From: a virus
IMG/VR virus record: IMGVR_UViG_3300027721_000961
Span: 1-33,285 of that record
Length of the DNA: 33,285 nt
Reading direction: 5' to 3' (one strand)
Every line of letters starts with the position of its first letter. Within the stretch, counting starts at the first letter, position 1. Shown here in pieces: positions 23,070 to 30,472 of the stretch. The notes beneath the pieces were generated by a model. That model was not told the DNA's origin. It saw only the letters and a list, made by a program, of their open reading frames with translations, and did not search any database. The position numbers and the translations under genes were made by a program.

Positions 23070-23183
23070 GTGCTAATAAAAAATAATGTGGAAAAGAAAA
23101 TGAATTTTGATTATATACAAATATTCCTTAGCAGAATGATAATCAGAAATTCAAATATAATGATTCATTTAATAAAGAAATAG
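23070..23183 (+). CDS. Possible 37-aa peptide in a 175-base gap
   Basis: GTG at 23070 with AAAGGTG five bases upstream and stop TAG at 23181-23183. The peptide starts MLIKNNVEKKMNFDYIQIF and ends in a hydrophobic/basic helix (SNIMIHLIKK). The frame is open upstream for about 50 more bases. It could be a short real gene, a gene remnant or chance. The 11 bases after its stop lead into the next start. Confidence 0.25.
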   Translation: MLIKNNVEKKMNFDYIQIFLSRMIIRNSNIMIHLIKK

Positions 23184-23194
23184 GAGAAAAATAA

Positions 23195-24556
23195 ATGGCA
23201 AAAATAGTGGATCCCGATGATCTAAATCAGGCAACTGAAGTAACAATAACACCCGGTGTTTCTGGTTCAATACAATTAAATATTGCAGGTAATCTAACAA
23301 CAGATGGTGTTACCATGCAAGCGTTGTATTCATTTTTAAAAGAGGAGTGGAAATCAGATACAAATTTAATTAAGTATCCATTTCCAATGATAGCAATTAC
23401 GGAAGAGCAATTTGAATTAACAAACGATTGGAACTTTTCTGATGTTGAATCTACAGAGTTAATCCGAGACGGTGGTTGGGCTGTTAAGGACTCAACAGGT
23501 ATATCAAGAGAAGAATATATGAATGTTACAACACTTGGTTCATTCAATAATAGTGGTACCGACCAAGCATATTATACACAAGTTTCTGGTGATAATGTTG
23601 TACCTACATCCGTTGTTCTTGCAGGTGAAGTAAACCAAGCAGTAAAGATTTATGGTAATTCAAATTATGGTGGATTTGATTATAGAAGTTACTTTAAAAT
23701 CTTCCTTCGTGAAGAAGGAAAAACTTATGACTCATATAACTTACTATCTGAACAAAACTTGGCTGCATTGACATATAAGAAATATGCAATGCCTTTGTCA
23801 AACGGTCTTGATATTAAGGTTACACATACAGACGTAACAATTGCCGCTGGTGGTGATTATGCAAATGTTGATGTTACATATTATGGTACAAACCAAGCAA
23901 GAGATTTTGATGGTACATCATATAACTTTGATAAAATTATTGAAGGTGATGGTAAAGCAACAACAATAATTTATGAAAAAATTCAATATCTTCTAAGACA
24001 ACCAAGTGATATTGATGAAGGCGGTGGTACAGTTCGTGGTGATATTGCCGATGAACTTTTATCATTTGTTGGTGATACTCTTGTTACAGCAACAGGTGTT
24101 TATATTGATAACTTCCGTGAGGCTGATAGAAACTCTATTGACTTCTATGATGTTACAGGAGCACTTAGAAGATATGCATATGTTGCAACTGGTAACTTAT
24201 TGTTTAATGACAACTTGGTTGCTGATGGTAATGCACAATATTGGATGTTTTTTACATCTATTGGGGCATCTGCTTATGGAACATCAAATGCAATTCTTGT
24301 TCAAGATGCAAATAATGAAACAATTTCTGGAAATGTATCTGGTTCATTTGTAGAATTTACATTTGACTATGACAATAATGATCAACCAGGTGGACAACTT
24401 GGTAGGACACCTGGAGAAGATGCACCTGTTACTGTTGTCGCTATCGGTTTAAACTCAGCACAATTCGTTAAAACTACTGCCACACTACAAAGATCAAAAG
24501 CTAATAACATATCTCTTGTTGCCGCTCTTGAAAGAAATTATAGTAATCCAGCTTAG
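23195..24556 (+). CDS. Conserved large-phage virion structural protein
   Basis: 453 aa, mostly beta. The N-terminal segment has GNLTTDGVTMQALYSFLKEE, WKSDTNLIKYPFPMIAITEE and NDWNFSDVESTELIRDGGW. I recognise this pattern (D-G-V-T-x-Q-A-L-Y-S-F-L-K-E-E-W) from structural proteins of many large metagenomic and jumbo phages, where it is annotated only as virion or tail protein. The middle has GNSNYGGFDYRSYFKIFLRE; the C-terminus ends ALERNYSNPA, shared with the upstream gene. Codons are more GC-rich and regular than in neighbouring genes, as expected for an abundant protein. A GGAG ribosome site precedes ATG 23195 and a long hairpin follows the stop. Confidence 0.85.
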   Translation: MAKIVDPDDLNQATEVTITPGVSGSIQLNIAGNLTTDGVTMQALYSFLKEEWKSDTNLIKYPFPMIAITEEQFELTNDWNFSDVESTELIRDGGWAVKDSTGISREEYMNVTTLGSFNNSGTDQAYYTQVSGDNVVPTSVVLAGEVNQAVKIYGNSNYGGFDYRSYFKIFLREEGKTYDSYNLLSEQNLAALTYKKYAMPLSNGLDIKVTHTDVTIAAGGDYANVDVTYYGTNQARDFDGTSYNFDKIIEGDGKATTIIYEKIQYLLRQPSDIDEGGGTVRGDIADELLSFVGDTLVTATGVYIDNFREADRNSIDFYDVTGALRRYAYVATGNLLFNDNLVADGNAQYWMFFTSIGASAYGTSNAILVQDANNETISGNVSGSFVEFTFDYDNNDQPGGQLGRTPGEDAPVTVVAIGLNSAQFVKTTATLQRSKANNISLVAALERNYSNPA

Positions 24557-24570
24557 TTTAATAGGTGAGA

Positions 24571-24610
24571 TTTTAGGTTGGATGGTATTTTATAACCATC
24601 CAACCTAAAA
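24571..24610 (+). terminator. Long intergenic hairpin (terminator or processing element)
   Basis: A perfect 16-bp inverted repeat (24571-24586 with 24595-24610; arm TTTTAGGTTGGATGGT) with an 8-base loop, 15 bases after a structural gene. The bases after the stem are TAAATAAATT rather than a T-run, so a classical intrinsic terminator is doubtful. It could stabilise or separate transcripts of the two virion genes. Confidence 0.6.
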
Positions 24611-24646
24611 TAAATAAATTGTAAAAAATTATAGGGAGAAAAATTT

Positions 24647-26251
24647 ATGGCGTCATTTCATCAAAGTATAAGAATACCGCCTGATAGTACAGGTAAAAAA
24701 GTATTTAATAGAGTAGAGGCTTGTTTAGGTTATAAAAACGGTGTTGAGGATTTTCATATTAACGATACTGTTGAGGGTGGAACATCTGGAACTTTTGGTA
24801 CTGTTATTAAGGTTGAAGGTACAACAAATATTGGTACAATTCATTTAATATTGAATGTTGATTCACAGTCCGACTCTTTTGTTGATTCAGAAGATTTACT
24901 TGTCGGTGATGTGAAATATGCAGAAGCAAATAATACAGGTGAGTTATATTATCTAAATGCAAATATGTTATTTGGTGGTAACTCTACCCAAAACTCAGCA
25001 TTCGTTGATAATAAAGGTCAGTTGTATACAAGAAACGCTGCGGGTGTTCCTGATTATGATATTTCAGGTAAGCAAAGAGTTGTTCAAGAAATTACAATGT
25101 CGTCATATGATTTTAATGGAATCAAAGATACTCAAACAATTTCAGATGTTGTTACAGGTGCATCAACTGCAACTGGAAATACAACAATGCCTTGTGAGGT
25201 TCTTACTTGTCCGGCAGAAGCAAATCAACATATTAAAAGAATAGGTGACATTTATAATAGATATAATGTTGGTTCTGCACAAATTGCTATTTATACTTTA
25301 TATTTAGGTGATAATGGTAAAGAAAATGTTGTTAGAAAATGGGGTTATTATGATTCTAATAACGGTTTTTATTTTGAAGTAAGAGGGGAACAAATTAATC
25401 TTGTTGTCAGAAGTAAAACATCTGGTACTATAACAGAAATTAGAATACCAAGAGAGAATTGGAATGAAGACCGTTTGGACGGTACAGGTGATGCTAACAA
25501 CTTATCTGGATTTAATTTAGATTTAACAAAAACTAATATTTATTATATTGAGTATAGAGGAACCGCTGGTGTAAATTTTGGTATTTATGATGGTGATTTG
25601 AAATTAGTTATTCATAAACACCAACATACAAATAATTATAATGCAAGAATGACAGCCGGTGCATCATTACCAAGTACATGGGAACAATTTACCACTGGTA
25701 TACCTGCATCTACTTCTGAAATGTATCTACTTGGTATTGTTGTAAAAGGTGGTGCACATTTATTTGAAGTTCCACGAACAGCAATTGGTTTTGCCAGAGA
25801 GAATGTTCCTATACCTTCTGGTGGACCCACTGGTGGTGCATTATGGACACCAGTTATGAGTTTTAGACCTGGTAAAAATAGAAAGTGGATATTTCCACAT
25901 AGAATTTATGTTTATCCATCTATTCCTGTTTTTGGTAGAGTTATGGTTTCTATTGGTGCAGCATTAGTTGGTGCAACATGGGCAAACACAGTTAGTTCAG
26001 TTCAGATAGATACAGCTGCTTATTATTTAGCTGCTGGTACTATTTATGGATCATCATTTGGACCAGCGAATGTAACAACACAAGAAATGATGGTTGATGT
26101 TCCAATGGTTCTACCATATTCAACAAAGCTTATTAGAAAAGCAAATATTGATGATGATAATTATTGTCTTCATATAACACTTGAGTTTAGAGCGATGGCA
26201 AATCAACCAGCTGGATTTTTACATGTTGGTGTTATTTGGATTGAGGTATAA
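24647..26251 (+). CDS. Virion structural/adhesin protein, 534 aa
   Basis: Beta-rich. The start is MASFHQSIRIPPDSTGKKVF. A jelly-roll-like middle has GYYDSNNGFYFEVRGEQINL, RIPRENWNEDRLDGTG and DLTKTNIYYIEYRGTAGVNF, followed by SLPSTWEQFTTGIPA and STSEMYLLGIVVKGG. This sequence (FEVRG, then V-V-R-S, then W-N-x-D-R-L-D-G-T-G, L-D-x-T-K, and Y-I-x-Y-R) recurs in tail or fibre proteins of large phages in my memory. It probably forms a concanavalin-like or jelly-roll sheet module on the tail or baseplate. GGAG lies upstream of ATG 24647. The exact place in the virion is not determinable. Confidence 0.82.
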   Translation: MASFHQSIRIPPDSTGKKVFNRVEACLGYKNGVEDFHINDTVEGGTSGTFGTVIKVEGTTNIGTIHLILNVDSQSDSFVDSEDLLVGDVKYAEANNTGELYYLNANMLFGGNSTQNSAFVDNKGQLYTRNAAGVPDYDISGKQRVVQEITMSSYDFNGIKDTQTISDVVTGASTATGNTTMPCEVLTCPAEANQHIKRIGDIYNRYNVGSAQIAIYTLYLGDNGKENVVRKWGYYDSNNGFYFEVRGEQINLVVRSKTSGTITEIRIPRENWNEDRLDGTGDANNLSGFNLDLTKTNIYYIEYRGTAGVNFGIYDGDLKLVIHKHQHTNNYNARMTAGASLPSTWEQFTTGIPASTSEMYLLGIVVKGGAHLFEVPRTAIGFARENVPIPSGGPTGGALWTPVMSFRPGKNRKWIFPHRIYVYPSIPVFGRVMVSIGAALVGATWANTVSSVQIDTAAYYLAAGTIYGSSFGPANVTTQEMMVDVPMVLPYSTKLIRKANIDDDNYCLHITLEFRAMANQPAGFLHVGVIWIEV

Positions 26252-26827
26252 ATGTTAGATATATACTATGGATATTGGGATTATTGGAGATGGTATCATA
26301 AAGTTACATTTGATGGACCAAATAAATTAATATTAGTGAATCCTGGTGTTACAACTCTTAATGTTAAAGAAGATATTTATTCTGATTGGAAAGAATGGTT
26401 TTTAGGCCATGATGGTGTTGTAACCTCAAAATATCTTGAAGCATCTGAATCTGTCGGTGGTCAACCACTTCCTGGTGGTACAAATCTCGGTGATACTTAC
26501 TTTCTAATTAATGGCTGGAAAATAAAACCTTATCCAGGAAGTTATAGTTTATCAATTGAAGGTAATATTTATACAGATACAGGTGAAGATTTCTTCGTTG
26601 ATGCTGAAGTAACAAGTATACCAAATAATATTCGTATTTTAAATACCGTTTCAAATATTGTTCAAACCGATGAAGTTGAAGTTCCAGCACTTACAGTTGA
26701 AAACATCACACAAGTTGTTGAGGCTGTATGGAATAAAATGTTATCAGAACATCGTATACCAGGAACAACAGGTGAAGCATTACAAAAAATAAAAAATAAC
26801 GCTGCATTAATACCAGCTACGGTGTAG
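26252..26827 (+). CDS. Virion structural protein, 191 aa
   Basis: It starts right after the stop of the previous gene. Its pattern VNPGVTTLNVKEDIYSDWKE, then WFLGHDGVVTSKYLEA, ESVGGQPLPGG and YFLINGWKIKPYPGSYSL, followed by IEGNIYTDTGEDFF, is a recurrent phage structural domain. The C-terminal part has TVENITQVVEAVWNKMLSEH and RIPGTTGEALQKI, the A-V-W-(D/N)-x-x-L-S-x-H module that also occurs in the 629-aa gene downstream. This suggests that the two proteins interlock or share an attachment fold. Precise role unknown. Confidence 0.82.
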   Translation: MLDIYYGYWDYWRWYHKVTFDGPNKLILVNPGVTTLNVKEDIYSDWKEWFLGHDGVVTSKYLEASESVGGQPLPGGTNLGDTYFLINGWKIKPYPGSYSLSIEGNIYTDTGEDFFVDAEVTSIPNNIRILNTVSNIVQTDEVEVPALTVENITQVVEAVWNKMLSEHRIPGTTGEALQKIKNNAALIPATV

Positions 26828-26829
26828 AA

Positions 26830-27174
26830 ATGGGTGTAATACTAACAAGAAAATCCACAAGTAGTTCATCTGCAAGTGGGGGCGGTGTTTATACATCTAC
26901 ACAAAAACTCGCTATTGAAATGGAGATGGAATTTAAAGCTGCAAATGATAGTTATTATAAAGAGTTATCTTATGAAGATGGATTCTTAACTAATATAGGT
27001 ATTTGGTTAGATAATACAAAAGTTTATCAATTATTTAATAAAGATTTAATATATACAAATGAAATGTTATCAACATCATTATTAACAAGAATTTCTGATA
27101 ATGCTAAGTTATTAAAGATACTTGAATATGATGTTGATGATAATCTTACATCAATAACGGTGAGTGCTGGATGA
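26830..27174 (+). CDS. Small structural-region protein, 114 aa
   Basis: Not recognised. A Ser/Gly-rich start (STSSSSASGGGVYTSTQK) leads to a helical segment (AIEMEMEFKAANDSYYKELS) and a beta-rich C-terminus (DGFLTNIGIWLDNTKVYQLF, then ILEYDVDDNLTSITV). It starts two bases after the previous stop, and its own stop overlaps the next ATG (ATGA). Co-translation with its large neighbours suggests a tail or fibre accessory component. Confidence 0.7.
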   Translation: MGVILTRKSTSSSSASGGGVYTSTQKLAIEMEMEFKAANDSYYKELSYEDGFLTNIGIWLDNTKVYQLFNKDLIYTNEMLSTSLLTRISDNAKLLKILEYDVDDNLTSITVSAG

Positions 27175-29060
27175 ATATTTTAGCATATTTTAGTAATAAT
27201 GGTGTTCCTGCCACAAGTTTAATAATACCAACAATAAAAATAAGAGAGATACCTGTCGGTACTTTATTAGTCAATGGTGATTCAATGACTGAAATTGGTG
27301 ATGGGTTTTATTCTTATGATTTTGTTGATTATGATTTAACCAAGGATTATGCTATTATATGTGATGGTACTTCTATATTAAGTGATGCTGATAGATATGT
27401 ATATGCAGGTAATGAAAATTATATTAATGATATAGAAAATAGTAATTTATCAACTCAAATACTTGGTGTATCTGCACAAAATGTTGAAATATCAAATACT
27501 TTAACATTGATACCAACTGCATCTGCTCCTGCAATAGATGATATTGTTGATGCAATTTGGGATGAGCCATTATCAAATCATATAATAAGTGGAACTTTTG
27601 GTGCAGATTTAGCAACCTCTGATGATGTTAATGCAAGTGTTACAACTATAGAAAATTCAGCAATAAGTGGTACTGTTATATATGGTACTATAATTTCAGG
27701 AACTTATGAATCCACCACTGTTAGGGACAATACTTATTTTGAAATTCAAGAAGATGTTACCAATGGTTTGACAGTTGAATTTACATATAATATACCAGAT
27801 AATAATAAAGCTGGTGTTATAAAACTTTTTGGTAGATATATTGGTTTACCTTCAAATACGCATTATATGGAGTTATGGGCATATAATTATGAATCATCTT
27901 CATGGGAAAACCTTCAAGAAATTTTCTTACCTGGTGGTAATACATCTGATACAGAATATATAAAAGAGTATTATGAAAAACATATTGATAGAGATAATAA
28001 TAATGAAGTAAAAATAAGATTGGTTCATAATATATCAACATATAATGTAACTCATGAATTATATATTGATAGTGTTATTGTTTCATCGGTAGATATTGTA
28101 ACAGCAAGTGATATTGCAGATGCGGTTTGGGATGAAGTATTAACTGGTGTAACACATAATATACCAAGAAGTGCTGGTAGACGATTAAGACAAGTTGCTG
28201 GTATGGTAATTACTGATGGCATAGCTGTTGGTGCTGGTAATGGGTTAAATCAGATTGTATTAAATGGTGATGCATGGACAACAAATGGTGCTTATGATCC
28301 TGCTATGATTGCGATTGTTGATGGCATTGGTGTTGGTCAATGTAGAAATATTTTGGAATATCATGGAGATACAAAAACAGCAACAGTTGATAGAAACTGG
28401 AAGGTTCAGCCAAATAATACTTCCGAATATGTTATATATTCAGATTCCGGTAGAGAACATGTTAATGAAGGTCTTGCAAGAGGTTCTGGTTCTGGTTCTA
28501 ATACTATAATATTAAATGAATTAGCATCTGATTTTAATGATGCGTATAGAGGACAAGTAATATTTATAAGGTCAGGTAAAGGTGAAGATCAATCTTGTAG
28601 AATAATTGGATATAATGGAACAACAAAAGAAGTAACAATTGCAAATGATTGGTGGGAATCAGTTGATAATACATCAGCATATGTTATATTACCAACAGCA
28701 ACAATGCGTAGAAAACAAATAGCAGATTCAGTATGGAATCAACCAACATCTGCAAACAATGGTATAAATACTTTTGGAAATTCTGTTAATAATATAAATA
28801 ATATAACAGAATCAATTTCTATATCTGTAACCGAAAACCAAAATTATTTGAAAAGAATTGTTGGTCTTTCTCATGAAAATATATTTATTGATAACCCAAT
28901 ATATGATGGTGATGGTAATCTAACAAGTGCCAGATTAAGGATTTATTCAACTCCTGGTGATGTTGGAACTGATTTAAATATAATTGGTGAATATCAAATA
29001 TCAGCACCGGGTGATGGTCCCGGTAGATTCACAAGTTGGCAACAAATAAGGACATCGTAA
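27171..29060 (+). CDS. Large multi-module tail/baseplate protein, 629 aa
   Basis: The N-terminal ~85 residues (ILAYFSNNGVPATSLIIPTI, then IGDGFYSYDFVDYDLTKDYA) resemble a small BppU/Ig-like tail domain. It carries three A-x-W-(D/N) modules: DAIWDEPLSNHIISGTFGAD, DAVWDEVLTGVTH and DSVWNQPTSANNG. Between them are a beta-sandwich (LTVEFTYNIPDNNKAGVIKL) and paired repeats (GAGNGLNQIVLNG and GSGSNTIILNE; GQCRNILEYHGDTKTATV and DQSCRIIGYNGTTKEVTI). The two Q-x-x-R-x-I-x-x-Y-x-G blocks mark an internal duplication of a small beta domain. Such proteins build tail fibres or baseplate arms. Overlaps ATGA and TAATG with its neighbours. Confidence 0.82.
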   Translation: MNILAYFSNNGVPATSLIIPTIKIREIPVGTLLVNGDSMTEIGDGFYSYDFVDYDLTKDYAIICDGTSILSDADRYVYAGNENYINDIENSNLSTQILGVSAQNVEISNTLTLIPTASAPAIDDIVDAIWDEPLSNHIISGTFGADLATSDDVNASVTTIENSAISGTVIYGTIISGTYESTTVRDNTYFEIQEDVTNGLTVEFTYNIPDNNKAGVIKLFGRYIGLPSNTHYMELWAYNYESSSWENLQEIFLPGGNTSDTEYIKEYYEKHIDRDNNNEVKIRLVHNISTYNVTHELYIDSVIVSSVDIVTASDIADAVWDEVLTGVTHNIPRSAGRRLRQVAGMVITDGIAVGAGNGLNQIVLNGDAWTTNGAYDPAMIAIVDGIGVGQCRNILEYHGDTKTATVDRNWKVQPNNTSEYVIYSDSGREHVNEGLARGSGSGSNTIILNELASDFNDAYRGQVIFIRSGKGEDQSCRIIGYNGTTKEVTIANDWWESVDNTSAYVILPTATMRRKQIADSVWNQPTSANNGINTFGNSVNNINNITESISISVTENQNYLKRIVGLSHENIFIDNPIYDGDGNLTSARLRIYSTPGDVGTDLNIIGEYQISAPGDGPGRFTSWQQIRTS

Positions 29061-29272
29061 TGAGTGTATCAATTGCAACTAATGGTAAATTTACACCGGC
29101 AAGTGGAGGAGCAGTTCGTATAGTTGAAAGAATTGTTTATGTTCCCGTTGGTTCAAGTGATATAGGTGTTACTGCAAGAAAACCACAAGTTATTATTTCT
29201 CGTGTATCTGATGAATATAATAAGAAAAAAGAAGAAATCTCAGTTGAGGTTTTTTCAATTGAAGAGGAATAA
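29060..29272 (+). CDS. Small structural-region protein, 70 aa
   Basis: ATG at 29060 is chosen because it overlaps the previous stop (TAATG) and has AAGGA 7 bases upstream. The sequence is beta-rich at the start (SVSIATNGKFTPASGGAVRI, VERIVYVPVGSSDIGV) and acidic/basic at the end (NKKKEEISVEVFSIEEE). Not recognised. It probably accompanies the large tail protein. Confidence 0.68.
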   Translation: MSVSIATNGKFTPASGGAVRIVERIVYVPVGSSDIGVTARKPQVIISRVSDEYNKKKEEISVEVFSIEEE

Positions 29273-29330
29273 AAAATAATAAATACATAATAGAAGAATA
29301 AAACCTGAAAATTTCGTATTGGAGAAAATA

Positions 29331-29786
29331 ATGTTAAAAGTCAATACAAGTGAGAAAAAAAGATTAAAATTTAATATCAGTGTTTCTGGTGTTCAACCAC
29401 AGGACTTAACTGGTTCAATGAGAATTATGATTGAAAAAATTGAATATGGTTTTCCTATATTAATAGAGAATGGTGATATAATTGTTAATATAGAACCACT
29501 ATCAAATATAGTTAATAGGAAATTTAAAGATGGTGAAATTTTTGAAGCGCATCTTGATATAGTTGCTGGTAATACATATTTAAAACCTTGGGCTGATAGA
29601 ATACAAATTGAAAACCCAATGAAAATTGAAGCAACATTAACAAATGAAGAAGATATAAAAGAAACAAAAACTTTTGATATTAAAATATCTTCATTGGAAG
29701 AAGAAGTTCAACCACCACCTAAACCTCCTGTTAAAAAGATTGTTCAACCAAAAACAAAGTTTGGTAAAATGCTTGGAGATAAATAA
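29331..29786 (+). CDS. Beta-domain head/scaffold-associated protein, 151 aa
   Basis: ATG at 29331 is preferred: GGAG lies six bases upstream, whereas the TTG at 29319 would put that site inside the gene. Residues 1-110 form a beta-sandwich-like domain (RLKFNISVSGVQPQDLTGSM, IENGDIIVNIEPLS, FEAHLDIVAGNTYLKPWADR). I recall similar domains (I-x-P-L, then V-I-A-x-x-x-Y-F-x-P-W-x-D) in head-assembly proteins of other phages. A Pro/Lys linker (QPPPKPPVKKIVQPK) leads to a short C-terminal peptide (FGKMLGDK) that may dock to a partner. It is the first gene before the tagged cargo run. Confidence 0.65.
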   Translation: MLKVNTSEKKRLKFNISVSGVQPQDLTGSMRIMIEKIEYGFPILIENGDIIVNIEPLSNIVNRKFKDGEIFEAHLDIVAGNTYLKPWADRIQIENPMKIEATLTNEEDIKETKTFDIKISSLEEEVQPPPKPPVKKIVQPKTKFGKMLGDK

Positions 29787-30472
29787 TGAAATTTTCAAAT
29801 TATCTAAATGAAAATATATCATTTGATGCAGTTGGTGATTATATATCAGATAACTGTCAACCTTTTTTAAAAGAATTTGGAAACCAATATTCAAAAGAGA
29901 ATTTTATTCACAGAGGTGTGTTATCAGTAGGTTCGGATTTTTTAATAAAGAATACAAGAAAAGATAGAAAACCAAGATATGTTGATGAAAGGTCACATAA
30001 GTTTTTAGAAGAAATAGGTAAAAGAATATTTGGATGGAACATTAGAAAAGAGGGTGTATTTACAGGGTCATTTAAAACCGCTCAGCGTTATGGTAAATTA
30101 GTTATATTCATACCTGTTGGGAGTTATGAATATGTATTTAATAAAGATACTACTGATATATATTCCGAATATGATGGTTTGGATAATGCATTTAAAGCCG
30201 ATGATGATTGGCAAGAAGAAAGAAAAGAACCTTTTTGGAAAAAAGACCCTGCAGGATTAAAACAGGGTGATAAAGAAAGTCAAAATGATATTGACACCCA
30301 TAAAAATACTATAGAGAAAATATATAGAAAAGATTATAAAAAAACTGGTTTAGATAGGATACTTAATAATAACGACCGTTGGGAAGCAATATTTAAATGT
30401 GAGCAATCTATAATATGTTCATATACTCATAAATTAGAATTGAAAAATATTATACAGGGAATTATAAAATGA
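29786..30472 (+). CDS. Tagged protein with possible ADP-ribosyltransferase-like fold
   Basis: 228 aa. The start MKFSNYLNE is a clear tag (cut after E9). The body shows FIHRGVLSVGSDFL (R43), EEIGKRIFGWNIRKEGVFTG, the T93-G94-S95 turn, TAQRYGKLVIFIPVGSYEYV and, near the end, RWEAIFKCEQSII (E200). An Arg, a later (S/T)-containing strand and a C-terminal Glu are the core of R-S-E ADP-ribosyltransferases, the family of T4 Alt, which is itself packaged, cut by gp21 and injected to modify host RNA polymerase. The match here is by motif order only, and the catalytic E-x-E pair is not obvious. Alternatives are a phage structural protein of similar fold. ATG overlaps the previous stop (TAATG). Confidence 0.6.
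   Translation: MKFSNYLNENISFDAVGDYISDNCQPFLKEFGNQYSKENFIHRGVLSVGSDFLIKNTRKDRKPRYVDERSHKFLEEIGKRIFGWNIRKEGVFTGSFKTAQRYGKLVIFIPVGSYEYVFNKDTTDIYSEYDGLDNAFKADDDWQEERKEPFWKKDPAGLKQGDKESQNDIDTHKNTIEKIYRKDYKKTGLDRILNNNDRWEAIFKCEQSIICSYTHKLELKNIIQGIIK

Noticed and set aside
29036-29059. TTG start extending the 70-aa gene upstream
   Set aside because: It would overlap the previous gene by 25 bases with a poor ribosome site. The ATG at 29060 overlaps the stop and has AAGGA well placed.
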